Below, piece after piece: positions 46,405-58,870 of a stretch of 64,000 bases of DNA. Position numbers and translations under genes: made by a program. Each line of letters opens with the position of its first letter. Position 1 is the first letter of the stretch. The notes beneath the pieces are model-generated. The model searched no databases and was not told the DNA's origin. It saw only the letters and a list, made by a program, of their open reading frames with translations. Source of the DNA: Hyalella azteca (lineage: Eukaryota > Arthropoda > Malacostraca > Amphipoda > Hyalellidae); the NCBI RefSeq assembly GCF_000764305.2, contig NW_025937524.1:1-64000 (forward strand), written 5' to 3'.

Positions 46405-47965
46405 TGAATCTCATGTTATCTGAATCTCATCCACGTCGGTTTTGAAACCTTTAAAACGAGCCCTGACGATGCACAATAAATGCGTGAACGCAAAAAATTT
46501 TAATTTCGTATATTTTATAACAAATGTGCTGTGATGACCAGCAAGAAGTAGTTATTCGTTAATTTTCAGAATTTATTGCACTAAACTACGACATGCAGTG
46601 TGAAAATAAATATCGGACATTGGCATTTAAAATTTTCCAACTAAATGCCATGCTCTGCTATTTGACAATGAGCACCTGCAATTGTTTTTCCCTTCTATAC
46701 GCTCGTTACCTGCGAGAGATTTAAGTATTCTCTGACAAATTTTCAACTCTGAGACAGAAAATTTGGCGGTATGTCAGTTATAACTTGGGGCTGATCAGGC
46801 GCCGCGGCTGACGGTGAGGGTGGGGAGAAAGACAGACATTTATAAAGGCAAGCTCGGCAATTAAACACATGTCTCAGAAAGTTACAGCCGACCATTAGAA
46901 TTCTGTGCAAAATAAATACCAGGTAAAAAATCGTTAAGAATCAGCATAGTGCCATGTGTATTTTGAAATGAAAAAGCTCTATTATGAATCATAAAAGTCA
47001 TACTAAATGTTTACATTGTTTTTCTTTTTAATGAAGATAATGGAATGATTGAAAGAAGGTAGCACATTAATGTTACCAGTCTAAGAGGGTTGCAAAATTA
47101 GAATGTCCTGCAATATTGAATAATAGATCTACCACAGGTTAAACATCAATAACAGTAGCAACATAAAAGAAATTAGCTTTTCTATTTGCACGCTTTATCT
47201 CTTGACTATGTAGAAAGACTATCACTAAAATGAATAGATTAGAAAGAAATAATTCTTTATAATCTATTCTCGAATCATTACTGAAAAAAAGGACATAGTT
47301 CAAATATATTAACGCCATTCACAAATAAACGAATGGCTCAGATAGGAAAAGTTTAAGAAAATATATTTCGTCGGTAATATTTTAAGTCTCTACATTTCCT
47401 TCCTCTTCAACTTTGTGCACATTGCAATCAGTTTCAAAATTGACTAACCAACCGCTAAAGGAATGGTCTGTCTCTTTCACCAGTAAATTTTGGTCAGACG
47501 CAGCCGTGACAAAATACGATAGATTTGCGGTGCGTCGTGGAACAAAATACGACGTAACAACGGCAACACAAGTTCATTTGAGATGATCTTGTTACAAGGT
47601 CAGGTCCACAAAGCAATGCATCTGGAATTGCAAATCAAATAGACTCACTATACCATAAAGTTGGATTTAAAAAGTATTTTAGAATTTCTCAATGCGAGTG
47701 ATGAAATTAGTAGAGAAAAAAGTTCATGTCCGTTCTAGCTAAGTTGACGCTCTAAAAACTGAAGATCGCTATGGGTACTGCACAGGAATAATATTCAGCT
47801 TAGCTAATAGGAAGCAACTATATAGATAAAAATTGAACTTTTGGTCGAATTGGTCCTGAATTTAAACGTGGGAAATATTTACTTGAAGCAAACTAAAAAA
47901 TAAACGAAAAATTTGTAATCGTTCAAAATGTTATGATAGTAATTTCTCATCAATGATTTCAAAGT
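46405..47965. other. Non-coding, nothing recognised
   Basis: AT-rich sequence without supported features. Confidence 0.5.
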
Positions 47966-48060
47966 GTGTTTATTTTAGAAAATTATTTTATATTCATCAT
48001 TGCCTTCAAGCTGATCGGGTTGTGCGAGTATTGCATGCGCTGCCGCAAGGTGGCGCTGGA
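47966..48060 (+). other. Possible exon of unknown gene
   Basis: After an acceptor-like TTTATTTTAG, an open frame reads NYFIFIIAFKLIGLCEYCMR and CRKVALELNV: a hydrophobic segment and then a Cys/Arg-rich one, as expected just after a membrane helix. The frame runs into the 52-bp array. No family is recognised and no partner exons were found, so this is tentative. Confidence 0.25.
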
Positions 48061-48330
48061 GCTGAACGTTTCGTCTCACATCTTGCATGCGCTGCCACAA
48101 GGTGGCGCTGGAGCTGAACGCCTCGTCTCACATCTTGCATGCACTGCCACAAGGTGGCGCTGGAGCTGAACGACTCGTCACACATCATGCATGCGCTGCC
48201 ACAAAGTGGCGCTGGAGCTGAACGTTTCGTCTCACATCTTGCATGCACTGCCACGCGCTGGAGCTAAACGTTTCGTCTCACATCTTGCATGCGCTGCCAC
48301 AAGGTGGCGCTGGAGCTGAACGTTTCGTCT
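48031..48330. repeat. 52-bp minisatellite, six units
   Basis: Units start at 48031, 48083, 48135, 48187, 48239 and 48285 (the fifth unit shortened to 46 bp). The core is TTGCATGCGCTGCCACAAGG then TGGCGCTGGAGCTGAACG. The first unit differs most and is continuous with the exon-like frame to its left. Confidence 0.93.
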
Positions 48331-49599
48331 CGCAAGGGCGCGTCATCGATTTGGTTTTAGGGCTCCCTGATAGAGTCTAGTAATAGCTTTTGCCTGAGAT
48401 GAGATGCTCGTCATGATCTTCGCTGGCAATAAGAAGCTCGCCAACAACTGCTCCATCAAATGGCTTCGTGATGACACAAATTCCTCTCGCCCCACCCCAT
48501 GGCGAAGCAATCAAAACTTTTATTGACCATATCATAATGCTTGTTTCTCTTGTCTCATTTGCGTCGTTTTTACTAGATGAATCTGTTGTTAGTAAACTCT
48601 GGTCCGCTCTGCATGGATTTTATGTATGCTCTTGGAACGTTGCATATTTTGGTCCCACCTATCAAGAGGTATAGTTCATATAAATAAATTTAAATTTCAT
48701 GCAATTCTTTAAAGTTAAAATGTTGAGCTAATTTAAAGTATTTCTTTGAAAATTACACGCGCCTTGGAAATCTGCTTAACGCGCCTGCGTTAAGAAATAA
48801 TATTGAAATTGAAACGAGTACTCGTTCGAAAAAGTTTCGAGAAATACTGAGCTTATAGCAACGCAATATAACAATAGCGGCATCTCAATTGGCAATCTCA
48901 GAAATTGACACAAAATGCACTGTATTTTTTATGATATAAAAAAATGCTCTGAAATTAGAGCATATAATTGTTCTTTTTTGTTTCATTAAATATCAAACGG
49001 CATGGTGTTATGAACAAATTCTAGTATTGTCAAGATACGGTAAAGAACGAGCTTCAAGCCTTTTTTATACTGATAAATTAATTTTTGTTGAAAATGAAAT
49101 TGTCTTAAAAAACTGTCAATGAGAATTTACGGGACACTAAACGTCGATAAATTGCCAACAGATATATAACAAAGACAGAGATATAACTAAAGATAACGTC
49201 TGTGAACAAAGAGCTAAGTTAATTCTGCTTAGAAAATAAGAAGAGATCAAAGTCAAGCTTTGGCCCATCGCCGCAGAAGCTGTTCTGATTGCAGTGCGTT
49301 TGCCTGCCCTGTAGTAGCGACCAGCTGACTCTTAAACAAGAATATTCCTGTAGATGAGGCCAAGAGCCTGACCGATGGCTGAGCTTGAGGAGCTAACGGC
49401 ATAGCTTTAATAAGGACCTGCCTTCATATCTCCACTTCATCCTCTTTCCCTGTTTTTTTTTCTCGTGGTACAGTAGATGCTTCGTAATTTAAAAAAAAAT
49501 CTAAATCCGCAGCATTGAGTGAAGCGCAAGCCCGTTCTTATCTCTCTCGGCTGCTTGCTCTCTCAATACCAATGTAAATTAAAATAAACGACTGGAATT
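48331..49599. other. Non-coding, nothing recognised
   Basis: No supported gene or repeat. Short frames near 48,470 lack splice context. Confidence 0.5.
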
Positions 49600-49826
49600 T
49601 TGTTAACATTGGCTGACAGTACCAAACAATGAAATAGCCTTAATGATTGCTAGCATTGGTTGACAGGACCAATGAAATAGCCTTAATGATTGCTAGCATT
49701 GGTTGACAGGACCAATGAAATAGCCTTAATGATTGCTAGCTTTGGTTAACAGGACCAATGAAATAGCCCTAATGATTGTTAACATTGGTTGACAGTACCA
49801 ATGAAATAGCCTTAATGATTGTGGGA
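49600..49826. repeat. About 43-bp tandem repeat, five units
   Basis: The core is AACATTGGTTGACAG plus ACCAATGAAATAGCCTTAAT. ATTGGTTGACAG-ACCAAT forms a small inverted repeat in every unit and includes CCAAT boxes on both strands. Confidence 0.9.
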
Positions 49827-50312
49827 CACTGTCAATGAAGTATGCTCTAAACGCAGCACTTTCGCTAAAGTAATCAGTTATTTAATCGACGTATGAACTA
49901 ATTTAGTGTATTTTCTGTAGCTTACGAGAATGCGCTTACTTGTTTGGACTATACATACAAGAAATTCAAATGTACCAAGTATTTTCAGTTGTAATTTACA
50001 AACTAATAGTGATCACCCGGCCGTCAAGGTCGCTCTGAATTATATTAATTATGATCTTCATGACAGAAGATCAACAATGATTGTGTGACTTGCATTCCGT
50101 TCAATCTTCTTTAAGCTCACGTTCACATTGTTACCCGTATTACAATTACCCAGAAAACATTCCTAACATTGTGCCCACGCTCAAGTAGTGTGTACACTTT
50201 TGTACACATTAAGTAACATGTGAAAAACACTTATTGAATGTTCAGTCAACTTAGTAGCAAAAATATACACGATGTTGAAATTCATCAAGCAAGAACATTC
50301 GAGAAGCGACAT

Positions 50313-50420
50313 AGTATGAGAATTCGGCTGGGGACGACCAGCCGAATTCTCATGGCGTGAGAATTCGGCTGGTCGAATGGCCGACCAGCCGAATCATGGC
50401 CGAATGGCCGAATTCTCATG
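50313..50420. repeat. Hairpin-forming AATTCGGCTGG palindromes
   Basis: ATGAGAATTCGGCTGG and its exact complement are separated by about 6 nt. Further inverted and direct copies of GGCCGAAT/ATTCGGCT follow up to 50,420. A long stem or alternative cruciforms are possible. Confidence 0.88.
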
Positions 50421-50549
50421 GCATGTTGACGATGTGGCGTGAGTTTGTTATGGCGCTAGCGTCCGTTGAACAAGCAATTAATCGCGACGACATGCAGCAG
50501 CACTGGCCGCACATTGTCGTCTCCGCAGCATCTGCGGCCGGAATACGCA

Positions 50550-51060
50550 AGGTTGTTGTCGATCCTAAGGTGGTATGGTGGAGGTTGGGGTGAAATTCAA
50601 CTAAAAATATGTCAAAAAAGTTCTTTATGTGAATTTTTCTAGCCAAAATCTTGTTAGCAAAGGCATTGAGAGAAATCTAACATGATCGCGGTAATTATGA
50701 AGACATTCAAGTAAAAATATGTTTAAAAAGTCCTTATGTAACACATCTCTAGCCTAAATCTTGTTAGCAAACGCACTGAGAGAAATCTAAGATGTCGATT
50801 CCAAGATGGAATCGCGGCAATTGTGGAGAAATTCAACTAAAGAGCCGTCAAAGAAGTCCATATTGTAACAATTTTATAGCATAAACATCGTTAGCAAACA
50901 GTGAGAGAGAAATCCATGTTGTCGATCCCAAGGCGATGTGGCGGCGGCTATGGTGACATTCAAATAAAAATCCATTAAAGAAGTTCCACATGTGACGCTT
51001 TTGGAGCATAAACCTCTTCATTAACAGACAGTTTAAGAGAAAACCACCAGTATTAAGGGT
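50550..51060. repeat. Degenerate 110-140-bp tandem repeat, four units
   Basis: Each unit holds, in order: GTCGATCCYAAGG, a GGYGG-rich block, AAATTCAACTAAAAAT, AAAGAAGTYC, TAGC-TAAAYCTTGTTAGCAAA and GAGAGAAATC. Identity between units is modest, so this is an old array. No coding frame is conserved across units. Confidence 0.75.
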
Positions 51061-52249
51061 ATTGTCACCATTGCAGGGACACAGCTGAGGCTCGCATCGC
51101 CGACGTATGTTGCGTGTGTCGGTACACGAACGCCGATGTTTTAATGCATAGATAGATATTGAATCCATAAACTGGATATGAATTTCAACTAAACTACCTC
51201 TTTTTTATTATTATCTTCCAGAATACTATCCTTATTTTTATTATTATCTTATAAAATATAAAGTTTTGAACACGTTTAATCTTTACTAACACTCATCCCT
51301 AGAAGTTTTGAGACAGGCTCCTGCATTGTGTCATCTTCGATGATTTTAGCTATTAACTGTAGTGCGACCGTAACGATAATTAGACGATATAATCCATTAT
51401 TTGTGATTAAATTCATTCAGCATACCTGGAAAGATTTGTATTTTTTCTACCGGGAAAAAAAAAAACATGGGCAAAGGTAAAACAGTAATTCCGAACCAAA
51501 ACTGCCAGCAAGGAGGGTCCCGAACTACAAATTATTTCTTCACATTGATGTCATAATTGACAGAGCTCCAACGAACCATTATTGCCGACAGCAAAAAGAG
51601 CCCGCTCGACTTGAGGGGAAAAATGCGAAAGGAAAAGGCTAAGGGTACGTTCAGCGAGAGGGAAATGTAAGGGTACTTAATTTTGCAGCGAGAGGGAAAT
51701 GCGAATGTATTTGTTAAAATACGGTTGTCAGATTATCTTAATTTAAAAAGTTGTAATTGATTACGTTTTTTCAGCTAAATTGCTGCAATAGTGGTGATGG
51801 GGATGTATAACCTCTAAGTTTAAAATATTTCACAAATAAATATGTTGAAAAATAAAGCTATTTGATTCCACGATGAGTGGGCATTAAATTCGAAGCTACA
51901 AACCCAAGAGTGATTGCGTCAGAGCAATAGATGGTCAATGCCTCCTTCATTTAATGGCTTTTCTTTAAATTATGTCGAGTCCATTAACCTCCTAAGCAAT
52001 AAATGATCTAAGGTACCCCTATGGAATACGTAAACTAGTTTTATACGACAAAACTCGCGCTGGACTTGCCATTTTGCCGGAATAAACTGCCCATTGCATG
52101 CCAATTAAGGAAGCTTGAAGGCCATCCGTCCGTTTTGACGGGTATTATGTCCGCTGTTTATTGAAAAGATAGAATTATGACCTCGACCGGAATTGCCGCT
52201 GACGCTGACTCAGGACCTGAAGTTAGTTGGCCGTATCTCGGAGCCTCGG
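51061..52249. other. Non-coding, nothing recognised
   Basis: AT-rich. GCGAGAGGGAAATG occurs twice near 51,650-51,700. There are no supported features. Confidence 0.5.
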
Positions 52250-52460
52250 AGCCAGCTGTGTGGCGCCAGCTGTGTGGCGTGTGGCGCCAGCTGTGTGGTG
52301 TGTGGCACCAGCTGTGTGGTGTGTGGCACCAGCTGTGTGGCGTGTGGCATCAGCTGTGTGGCGTGTGGCGCCAGCTATGTGGCGTATGGAGCCAGCTGTG
52401 TGGCGTGTGGCGTCCAGCTGTGTAAGCGTGTGGCCTAACTGCGTGGCGTGTGGCGCCCGT
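52250..52460. repeat. 21-bp GCCAGCTGTGTGGCGTGTGGC repeat
   Basis: About nine units. E-box CAGCTG occurs in each unit. Open frames over it are artefacts of the unit length. Confidence 0.9.
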
Positions 52461-53337
52461 CATGTTTCTAGAATATTATTGATCTTTGCTGTAAAATGTG
52501 TGAGGACGATCTGCTCCTGCTATTTGTACCTGAAAAAACTTAGACAATGTCAAGTTTTTAATGTTATTTATTCATAGATTCGCGTCCATATCTGGAAGAA
52601 GACAGAAAACGAAAATCAAGATAACAATTTCGTATTTTATCAATATTTTCTAAAATTTTTTATCAATATTTCTGAGCAGATAGAATTTTCATCTTTCTAT
52701 AGATGGAAAAATCTATAATAAATAGATCCATCCCATAAATATATCCATTTATAACTGTTCACTGACACTAAAGATAGAGAACGAGCGACTCTAGAAGAAG
52801 TAAAGAGCGTTGCTAAATTTATCTTGTTCCTGAGCTTGTACGCGTTTCATTTAATACGCTTTGTACGTGTTCAATAGAGCTGGGGCTTCGCAGTAGGTTC
52901 GTTGGCATTTGCTACTAGGCTTGGCCTGATCACAATGTGAATCAAACGATGAATGTCAGTGATTCTTACTGAATAATTTCGAAACTGAATTACAAGGTGT
53001 AAATCAATATTACAGTGGAGATATCGAGAAACTGTTAACTGTACAATGGATAAAATCGTAAAGGTCTTAGAGGGGAGAACAGGGCTTGTCAGCTATGGTT
53101 CAAATCAGCGCGATCATGACGTAGGCCTATGGCCTTCGCACCCACATTGGCTATACTTACAATTACAAGATTGACTCGCTTGATCGCTAGGCGCACTTAC
53201 TAGAGGGATACCATTACCTTCACACTTCTTATTTTATACGACGAATGAACAAATTCATGCTTCATGTATGTTTGGGGGTACTTGTTTTGTTCAATTCGAT
53301 CTTTTATTGATGAGTTTTGTTTACTGATTTTCCTCGC
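52461..53337. other. Non-coding, nothing recognised
   Basis: No supported features. Confidence 0.5.
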
Positions 53338-53705
53338 CCGACACATCACTTCGGCCAGACACATCACTTCAGTCAGACACATCACTTCGCTGGCGTCAGA
53401 CCCATCAGTTCGGCAAGACACATCATTTCGACCAGACACATCACTTAGACCAGACACATCACTTCGACCAGACACATCACTTCGGCCGGACACATCACTT
53501 CGCTGGCATCAGACACATCACTTCGCTGGCATCAGACACATCACTTCGCTGGCATCAGACACATCACTTCGGCCGGACACATCACTTCGCTGGCATCAGA
53601 CACATCACTGCCCTGGCATCAGACACATCACTTCGCTGACATCAGACACATCACTGCGCTGGCGTCAGACACATCACTTCGCTGGCATCAGACACATCAC
53701 CCAGG
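53338..53705. repeat. Compound GACACATCACTTCG minisatellite
   Basis: GACACATCACTTCG occurs about 17 times, alternating with three spacer types (GCCG, ACCA, CTGGCATCA). This gives unit lengths of roughly 18 and 23 bp. Confidence 0.9.
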
Positions 53706-54554
53706 CCGCACTAACGTTCCTTTACGGCTAATTTGCTACGAAGGCTTAACTTGCTGGCGACACGGCGCTTTTAGTGGCGTGTGGACGTCACAGAGACATG
53801 CGGTAGTTGGCGCGCTATAAATAAATTAATCAAATTATATAGATACAAATTTGAATAATGGGAAAATATATAATGACCAGTTAATAATTAATATAAATCA
53901 ATGGGCAAGAAAAAATGTCGAATTATTTAAAGTATTTTTTTTTTTATAAAATTTTGTTCATTAAGTTCTAACTTTGCAACAAGTAGGCTACTGTGTTTAT
54001 GTGAGCGATTTCATCCGTGATTTAACCAATCAACGTATATTAATTTATATGCATGTATATTACTATAATGCATTTTTAAAGCTTAATTATTGATTAATTT
54101 CATGTCACATACATTGGAAGTGAAAATTCATGCAAAGGAAGTGAATAAAACCATAGCTATTTTAACATACACCATGCATATCGCAGTTTCGAAATCGTTG
54201 ATCGTAGGTTCTTGCACTTGACAAGTCAGCTAAAATAATAACTACAAAATATGAATTAAAATTCCGCTTGCAACGAAGCACTCGGGCATCTATGAAGAAT
54301 TATGTTGGATATTTTACTAATATTTTTTTTAATTAGTTTGCGAGGGAAAATAGTTCAATAGTTTTGCGTTATCTAGAAGACTCTTCTGATGATACTTGAA
54401 CAGCTGTTGACTGAAGAATTAAAGTGTGTAATTAATTAAGATATTATATATGGTTGTGGAACGTTCACATCAACAACTGAATTCGGAAAAAAAGAGAACG
54501 TGAATGTGAATCAAATATTGGTTTGGAAATTTGAAGAAATTAATTCAGAAAATA
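53706..54554. other. Non-coding, nothing recognised
   Basis: AT-rich sequence without supported features. Confidence 0.5.
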
Positions 54555-54735
54555 GAGAGAGGGGCGAGGAGAGAGAGGGATGAGGAGAGAGAGGGGTGAG
54601 GAGAGAGAGGGATGAGGAGAGAGAGGGGCGAGGAGAGAGGGTTGAGGAGAGAGAGGGGTGAGGAGAGAGAGGGGTGAGGAGAGAGAGGGGCGAGGAGAGA
54701 GGGTTGAGGAGAGAGAGGGATGAGGAGAGAGGGAT
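54555..54735. repeat. Polypurine GAGGAGAGAGAGGG repeat
   Basis: An almost pure purine strand of about 180 bp (GAGGAGAGAGAGGGRTGAG units). It is a triplex-prone mirror-repeat type of sequence. Confidence 0.9.
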
Positions 54736-54859
54736 GGAATGAAAACTTCATTAATTCGAATGTTCATTCCAAGCATTGGCCAGCAAATCCCGTAGGTTGA
54801 TGCAATCTGCATAATACTTCCATTACGTTCATTCTTTGCGCGCCTGCTTCTTGCGGCCT

Positions 54860-55175
54860 GTCTGCTGCTGTTGTTACTGATGCTGCTGCTGTTGTTATTG
54901 ATGCTGCTGCTGTTGTTATTGATGCTGCTGCTGTTGTTATTGATGCTGCTGTTGTTATTGATGCTGCTGTTGTTATTGATGCTGCTGTTGTTATTGTTGC
55001 TGCTGCTGTTGTTATTGATGCTGCTGCTGTTGTTATTGATGCTGCTGTTGTTATTGATGCTGCTGTTGTTATTGATGCTGCTGTTGTTATTGCTGCTGCT
55101 GATGTTATATTTATTTTAGTTACTGCTGTTATTGTTGCTGATGATATTATTGTTGCTGCTGTTGTTATTGCTACA
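54860..55175. repeat. CTG/TTG/TTATTG trinucleotide-based repeat
   Basis: GATGCTGCTGCTGTTGTTATT units of 18-21 bp, about fifteen copies. It is a CTG-rich derivative of a trinucleotide repeat. The poly-Leu frame is an artefact. Confidence 0.92.
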
Positions 55176-55866
55176 ACAGTGAGGTATAGCAGACCTATAT
55201 TGGGCTCCTATTTTCTTCATATATTTCACTTTGGTGCTACAAAAAGACGAATTGCGACTCGGGATAATGTATGAAATTTATATATATTATCACTATACTC
55301 AGGTGATTATGAATGCTACCGTATTAGAAGAAAGGAAAAAAGTAGTATATAACATATTCAACGTAATCGTTATAGATCATAGGTATAGTTGAGCAGATGT
55401 TACACCAGCAGTTTATCGTCTGTGCAGTAGAAGCTTGCAGCAGCTAATTCATAGAATTGATTGCTCTCTGGTTTTCAAAAAATTCCATTAATGGCACTAG
55501 TAAACGACTAGATGAATGTTTGCAAGTATATTGTCAGTACTTTGATTTGTGACCACCGGTATAATGTTTATTTTAGGTTCTGCTACAGGTCCAGACCTAC
55601 AGTAAACCTTAAATTTTATCCTTGGATATTGTGATATTTCATCAAATTTTAGTTGAAAATAAGAGACCAGAAATAAAGAAAATTATCATCATTGTACGTA
55701 TTTTTAATGTGAACATTTCGTTAAGGAAAACGATACAAGTTTAAATTTATCATGTTGTCATTATTCATATTGACATTTGCACGCTGCAATTTCATACAGA
55801 TCGGCACAACGTACGAGTAACGATAACTTAGTTATAATAGTGCACATAAAAAGAGAAATGTTAATA
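55176..55866. other. Non-coding, nothing recognised
   Basis: No supported features. Confidence 0.5.
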
Positions 55867-56078
55867 CACTGTTAGAAAAATTACCGTTAACGGTATTACC
55901 GGCGTTTCAGTGGCCGGTCGGCACGTGAAATGAAACACCGTTTCATCGTTTTTATTCCAATTTAACACCTAAAATCCGTAAAACAGCTGATAAAAACGGC
56001 GAAACAGTTTATTTTCACGGGGCGACCGACCACTAGGACGCCGGTGGGACCGCTTTTTCACCGTTTTTTCTAACAGTG
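55867..56078. mobile_element. Near-palindromic MITE with TA flanks
   Basis: The ends CACTGTTAGAAAAA and TTTTTTCTAACAGTG are inverted and flanked on both sides by TA. Most of the roughly 100-bp arms also match in inverse order: ACCGGCGTTTCAGTGGCCGG against CACTAGGACGCCGG, and AAACACCGTTT against AAACGGCGAAACAG. TA flanks suggest a Tc1/mariner-like mover. It is non-autonomous. Confidence 0.85.
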
Positions 56079-56627
56079 TACATATACAATAATTATAACA
56101 ATCATCATCTTTGACACAGCAGTGCATTACATCCTCATCATCGACGTTCAGCAAGATTCATAGCAACATTCATTTCATTCATTAGCTCAACCGTGAACAT
56201 GAATGCTATGCATTAACTTATGGTGGATTTGACTATTACTATTAATCTTAGGATAGGATGACAGAATATTTTCATTTATACAAGTATGGTTATAGACTAG
56301 GGATGTGTTGTAATGGGTTGGTGCGCGGTCGAATGAGACGTCTAATGTTGACAAGTAAGTTTATAGAATAGACATTTATGGGCGACTAAGAAAACCACTA
56401 ACACCATTTGTTGACATAATTCAACAAGTATTGTCTTACCATGAGCAGGATTTCACATCAATAAGAAAATTGTAATATTCGACGCCAAAATTTATCACGT
56501 TACAAAAACAGATAAATAATTTCGTCCATTATTGTGGCACATATTTAATATTATTGAAAAGTTAGTTAAAACTTTATACGATAAATTTGCTGTGGCAGCT
56601 CAGCAGACTCAATCTGAGTCTGTGTCT

Positions 56628-57101
56628 GTATAACTGAGTGGCCGTCACACGCTGTGTGTCAGCACCACTGAGTGGCCGTCACACGCTGTGTGTCAGCACC
56701 ACTGAGTGGCCATCACACGCTGTGTGTCAGCACCACTGAGTGGTCATCACACGCTGTGTGTCAGCACCACTGAGTGGCCAGCACACGCCGAGTGTCAGCA
56801 CCACTGAGTGACCATCACACGCTGTGTGTCAGCACCACTGAGTGACCATCACACGCTGTGTGTCAGCATCACTGAGTGGTCATCACACGCTGTGTGTCTG
56901 TATAACTGAGTGCCCATGACACGCTGTGTGTCAGCACCACTGAGTGGCCAGCACACGCCGAGTGTCAGCACCACTGAGTGGCCAGCACACGCTGTGTGTC
57001 AGCACCACTGAGTGGCCACCACACGCTGTGTGTCAGCACCACTGAGTGGCCATCACACGCTGTGTGTCAGCACCACTGAGTGCCCATCACACGCTGTGTG
57101 T
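56628..57101. repeat. 34-bp minisatellite (about 14 units)
   Basis: The unit is CACTGAGTGGCCATCACACG then CTGTGTGTCAGCAC, with an occasional ACGCCGAGTGTC variant. CACACGCTGTGTG inside each unit is a small inverted repeat. Confidence 0.93.
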
Positions 57102-58637
57102 CCGCATTCAATCCATCAACCATCATGCTGGCTGCAGTTATGAAGTTCCAGAATTGGAGAATATTAAAAACATTTACATTATTTATAAGTATATTAAGAA
57201 ATTTAAGCTATGTACGACGTCACCATTCAAGATCTTTGTAACTCCCGTACCAGCACCAGCCCCCAGTGTCAGTACAGCAAGCACGAACTCTCGTCTAAAT
57301 TTCGATGTGGAAAAATTGGGCCATAAAACGAAAGTTCTGAAAAGTTCTAAAGTGAGACAGCCTCGCGTCGATCAGCTACAACTGCGTCATCGCGGCTGAT
57401 TTCAACATCAGCTATCAGCTACGGCAGACTGTGTTTGGGATTTTTTTTTATCGTCGAATATTTCTAGTTGATAATAATTGATAAATTATGTACACGAAAG
57501 CACAGCAAGTTTCGAGTATTTACATCACCACACTTGAGATTCCTAAGTTGCCAAAGGTCAGGTGTCAGAATTGACCAATTTTAGAAATTTTTAATTTTAA
57601 TGTATAGAATCGTCTGTCTTTATGGAATACTATTTCAAATCAAAATGGGATTTTTGTGAAATAGGATGCTGAGTTCGAACGAAAATTTTTTCCGATTTGG
57701 CACCACTGTTGGGCCTTTCTCCAGGAACGTACGAACTTTTTTGAATAAATAGCTTCAACATATTCAATATTTAATTAAATAATGATTTAGAAGAAGCTAA
57801 GAAACTTTCATTTCAAGTTTCGTTGAGGTTACCATCGACTATAACTGTACAACGGGTTCCTGCATGCCATTATTTAGTAACAGATTCTACGAACTATGCG
57901 CAGAACGCCTTTATTTGATATATAATTCATAATGAATAAGTAGCGCACTACTTGTATGTACATTTGGACTCCATTACTCCCAATATATCGATTATTCTTT
58001 AAGCTGATCACATTCACACTACACTTAAATAAAGTAATGTACAGTGGATAATGTACGACAAGCAGAGGGTGTTTCGGCTGATGCGGCTGAATATATACGA
58101 TCATATTGGCTTAACTGTGATCATTACAAGTAAAAGTGTCCACTAAATTCGTTAAAAGTTCACTGGCTTCAAGTTAATGAGGAATTAAGGATACGTAATG
58201 ATTTATGTTCCTAATTAGAATTGAATTTTTTTCCTATTAGAAAATACTGTCAGAAAAGAACATTAGTGTACAATTGATCCATAAGATCCTTCTCATTTAC
58301 GTTCAACTAAAAAGGAATGAGTACAAACGTACGAGTTGTAAATACAAGTGAAAGCTATGAATACAGTTCATAGTCGTACATGGTGCCCGTTTATGGTTAA
58401 TAATTATGAGAATAATGTACAGCACTTCTTTTAAGGAACGTAAATATATAATTCGGTGAATTTTTCGTTGTCAAATCTATCTGACATCCGTAAGGGTTTT
58501 TTTATTAAGGAGATAGTCGTTGATTTTATTGAGTTAAGCGAAAATTCACCGAAAGCCACGAGTCGGAATAAAAGAAAAAAAATCAAGTAAAACCGCTGAA
58601 AGTTTAGAATCAGAATCGCAGGTTAAAATCAAATTAA
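57102..58637. other. Non-coding, one weak exon-like stretch
   Basis: At 57226-57349 an open frame reads IFVTPVPAPAPSVSTASTNS and RLNFDVEKLGHKTKV between a CATTCAAG acceptor-like and an AAA|GTGAGA donor-like site. It has no recognised domain or partner exon, so it may be chance. Confidence 0.25.
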
Positions 58638-58870
58638 ACCTTTACAGCCTGACACGAGTAACCGGAGCAATATTGTCACAAGTCTACTTCCCAAAAAGGA
58701 TACGTTCTAGTGAGCGCAAAATGACTCGCACTGACGGTTGCCGCCACGTACGACAACTCTAAAATGTTCTCTGTTGCGTACAAACGTCCTCAGGTTGCTA
58801 CACTCAATAGTTTACGTATAATTTAAGTTGAAAGTTCTGTTCCCGGAGAGTGACATATGTCGGTAGAGGG
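58638..58870. mobile_element. piggyBac-like MITE, second copy
   Basis: TTAA at 58634-58637 and at 58871-58874 flank a 233-bp sequence nearly identical inside to 21810-22040 (GACACGAGTAACCGGAGCAA, CGTCCTCAGGTTGCTACACT). The left end is diverged (ACCTTTACAGCC) and the right end is GTCGGTAGAGGG. The 3' part is present once here, unlike in the intron 3 copy. Confidence 0.85.

Noticed and set aside
54871..55119. Poly-leucine protein
   Set aside because: CTG/TTG/TTA repeat read in one frame; no gene context.
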